A stretch of DNA of 6,001 nt from Bacillota bacterium (GTDB lineage Bacteria; Bacillota; Clostridia; Christensenellales; Aristaeellaceae). Both the position numbers and the translations under genes were made by a program. Position 1 is the first letter of the stretch, and every line of letters starts with the position of its first letter. Shown piece by piece: positions 5,321 through 6,001 of this stretch. The stretch covers positions 1 through 6,001 of the forward strand of contig JAEVZE010000288.1 of the NCBI GenBank assembly GCA_023392395.1, read 5' to 3'. The notes under the pieces are model-generated. The model saw nothing but the letters and a program-made list of their open reading frames with translations, had not been told where the DNA came from and searched no databases.

Positions 5321-5349
5321 TTGACTTTGTACGGTCTGAAACCTATAAT
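5321..5349 (+). promoter_or_regulatory. Promoter of the second nagZ-like gene
   Basis: -35 TTGACT (5321-5326), a 17-nt spacer and a perfect -10 TATAAT (5344-5349), beginning only 2 nt after the upstream terminator's T run. Expected start is near 5356. The ~40-nt leader contains a small stem, CCCGA-tat-TCGGG (5362-5374), before the ribosome binding site AAAGGAGG (5383-5390). The second paralogue is therefore transcribed independently of the first. Confidence 0.85.
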
Positions 5350-5396
5350 ATCCCTTGATGCCCCGATATTCGGGCGCAGAACAAAGGAGGAATTCC

Positions 5397-6001
5397 ATGT
5401 TCAGGCATTGGCGCGCGGCGCTCGCGGCATTTTTGATTTTTCTCACGTTTACGGCACAGATCGGCGCGTTGGCTGAAACCGATCCGGTGGAGGGCATCCT
5501 CCAAGGCATGACGCTGGAGCAAAAGGTGGGGCAGTTGTTCCTCGTCACCCGCCCGGCCAGCCTGGACACCGCGGTAAAGGCCGCGAAAAAGTACGCGCTG
5601 GGCGGGTACGTGATGTACGCCAACCACTTTAAAAGCAGCAATCCCCAAAAGGTTCTGAAGGGCATCGAGCAGTGCCAGGAGGCCAGCCAGATCCCCATGC
5701 TGTTCGCGGTCGATGAGGAAGGCGGCATCGTCACCCGGATCAGCAGCTACAAGGCCTACCGCAAAAAGAGGTTCCCCTCGCCGCAGACCCTCTACAATGA
5801 TGGCGGCATGGACGCCGTCCGGGCGGATGCCCGCGAGAAGGCGGAACTCCTCACCTCCATGGGCATCAACCTGAACCTCGCGCCGGTGGCGGACGTACCG
5901 GTGAGCAAGAAAGACTTCATCTACAGCCGCTCCATGGGCACCGATCCGCTTCTGACCGCCCAGTACATCACCGCGGTGGTGGAGGAGTCCAATGCCCTGA
6001 A
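5397..6001 (+). CDS. Second exported GH3 NagZ-like protein (3' end outside window)
   Basis: A paralogue of the gene at 3987-5069, open to the right edge of the window (201 complete codons). The start ATG 5397-5399 follows AAAGGAGG by 6 nt. Residues 1-26 are a signal peptide (MFRHWR, a hydrophobic core, then IGALA before E27). The GH3 barrel begins at about residue 30 and shows MTLEQKVGQLFL (38-49), DEEGG (106-110) and NLAPVADV (160-167), aligning closely with the first copy without large gaps. The catalytic His and nucleophile segments lie beyond the window, so activity cannot be judged. It has its own terminator-insulated promoter, so the pair is a tandem duplication with separate expression rather than an operon. 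The two signal peptides are much less alike than the barrels. The likely role is the same class of N-acetylhexosaminidase, possibly with a different substrate preference. Confidence 0.88.
   Translation, partial: MFRHWRAALAAFLIFLTFTAQIGALAETDPVEGILQGMTLEQKVGQLFLVTRPASLDTAVKAAKKYALGGYVMYANHFKSSNPQKVLKGIEQCQEASQIPMLFAVDEEGGIVTRISSYKAYRKKRFPSPQTLYNDGGMDAVRADAREKAELLTSMGINLNLAPVADVPVSKKDFIYSRSMGTDPLLTAQYITAVVEESNAL

Noticed and set aside
4587..5734. - strand frames 4587-5207 and 4883-5734.
   Set aside because: They lie antisense to the two nagZ-like genes and across repeat copy 3 and the terminator; the + strand genes have motifs, signal peptides and ribosome sites.

Overview
The window looks like a chromosomal stretch from a high-GC, Gram-positive-type bacterium, probably a GC-rich member of the Clostridia/Firmicutes (inference). 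The signs are strong AGGAGG-type ribosome binding sites 6-7 nt before every start, near-consensus sigma-70/sigma-A promoters, an ECF vitamin-transporter operon built on a double-ATPase fusion, and exported NagZ-like enzymes. No tRNA, rRNA, CRISPR array or transposase was seen.

Layout. (1) Positions 2-190 hold the C-terminal tail of a + strand gene, possibly an ABC-F ATPase. (2) Positions 387-3565 hold a - strand operon in the order S component (UPF0397-type membrane protein), fused double ATPase, T component: a complete energy-coupling-factor importer driven by a TTGACA-N17-TACACT promoter at 3607-3635. The ATPase and T genes overlap by 4 nt. The gap between the S and ATPase genes carries two strong hairpins. 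(3) Divergent from this operon are two tandem paralogous genes for exported glycoside hydrolase family 3 (NagZ-like) proteins. The first is complete (3987-5069) and the second runs off the window (5397-6001). Each has its own near-consensus promoter.

The most interesting signal lies between the genes. A ~167-nt element occurs three times (214-381 on -, 3640-3808 on +, 5072-5236 on +). It is an ordered series of four hairpins (A-B-C-D). Loops, linkers and stem cores are conserved, but several stem arms differ between copies and still pair, so there are compensatory changes. A fourth, solitary hairpin A sits at 2971-3003. Three of the four hairpin A copies start only 2-7 nt after a stop codon (ecfT, the S-component gene, first nagZ-like gene). 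The remaining one (copy 2) lies between the two divergent promoters and is bracketed exactly by a 6-bp direct repeat, AATGAG. The family could be a mobile palindromic repeat (MITE/REP-like), a structured 3'-UTR RNA or bidirectional terminator, or a mobile element that supplies such a structure. I do not recognise it as a named family.

Working together (inference): the ECF operon imports a small vitamin-like compound of unknown identity. The GH3 enzymes are exported and probably trim N-acetylglucosaminyl groups from peptidoglycan fragments or related glycans. Nothing in the window ties the two functions together beyond the shared repeat.
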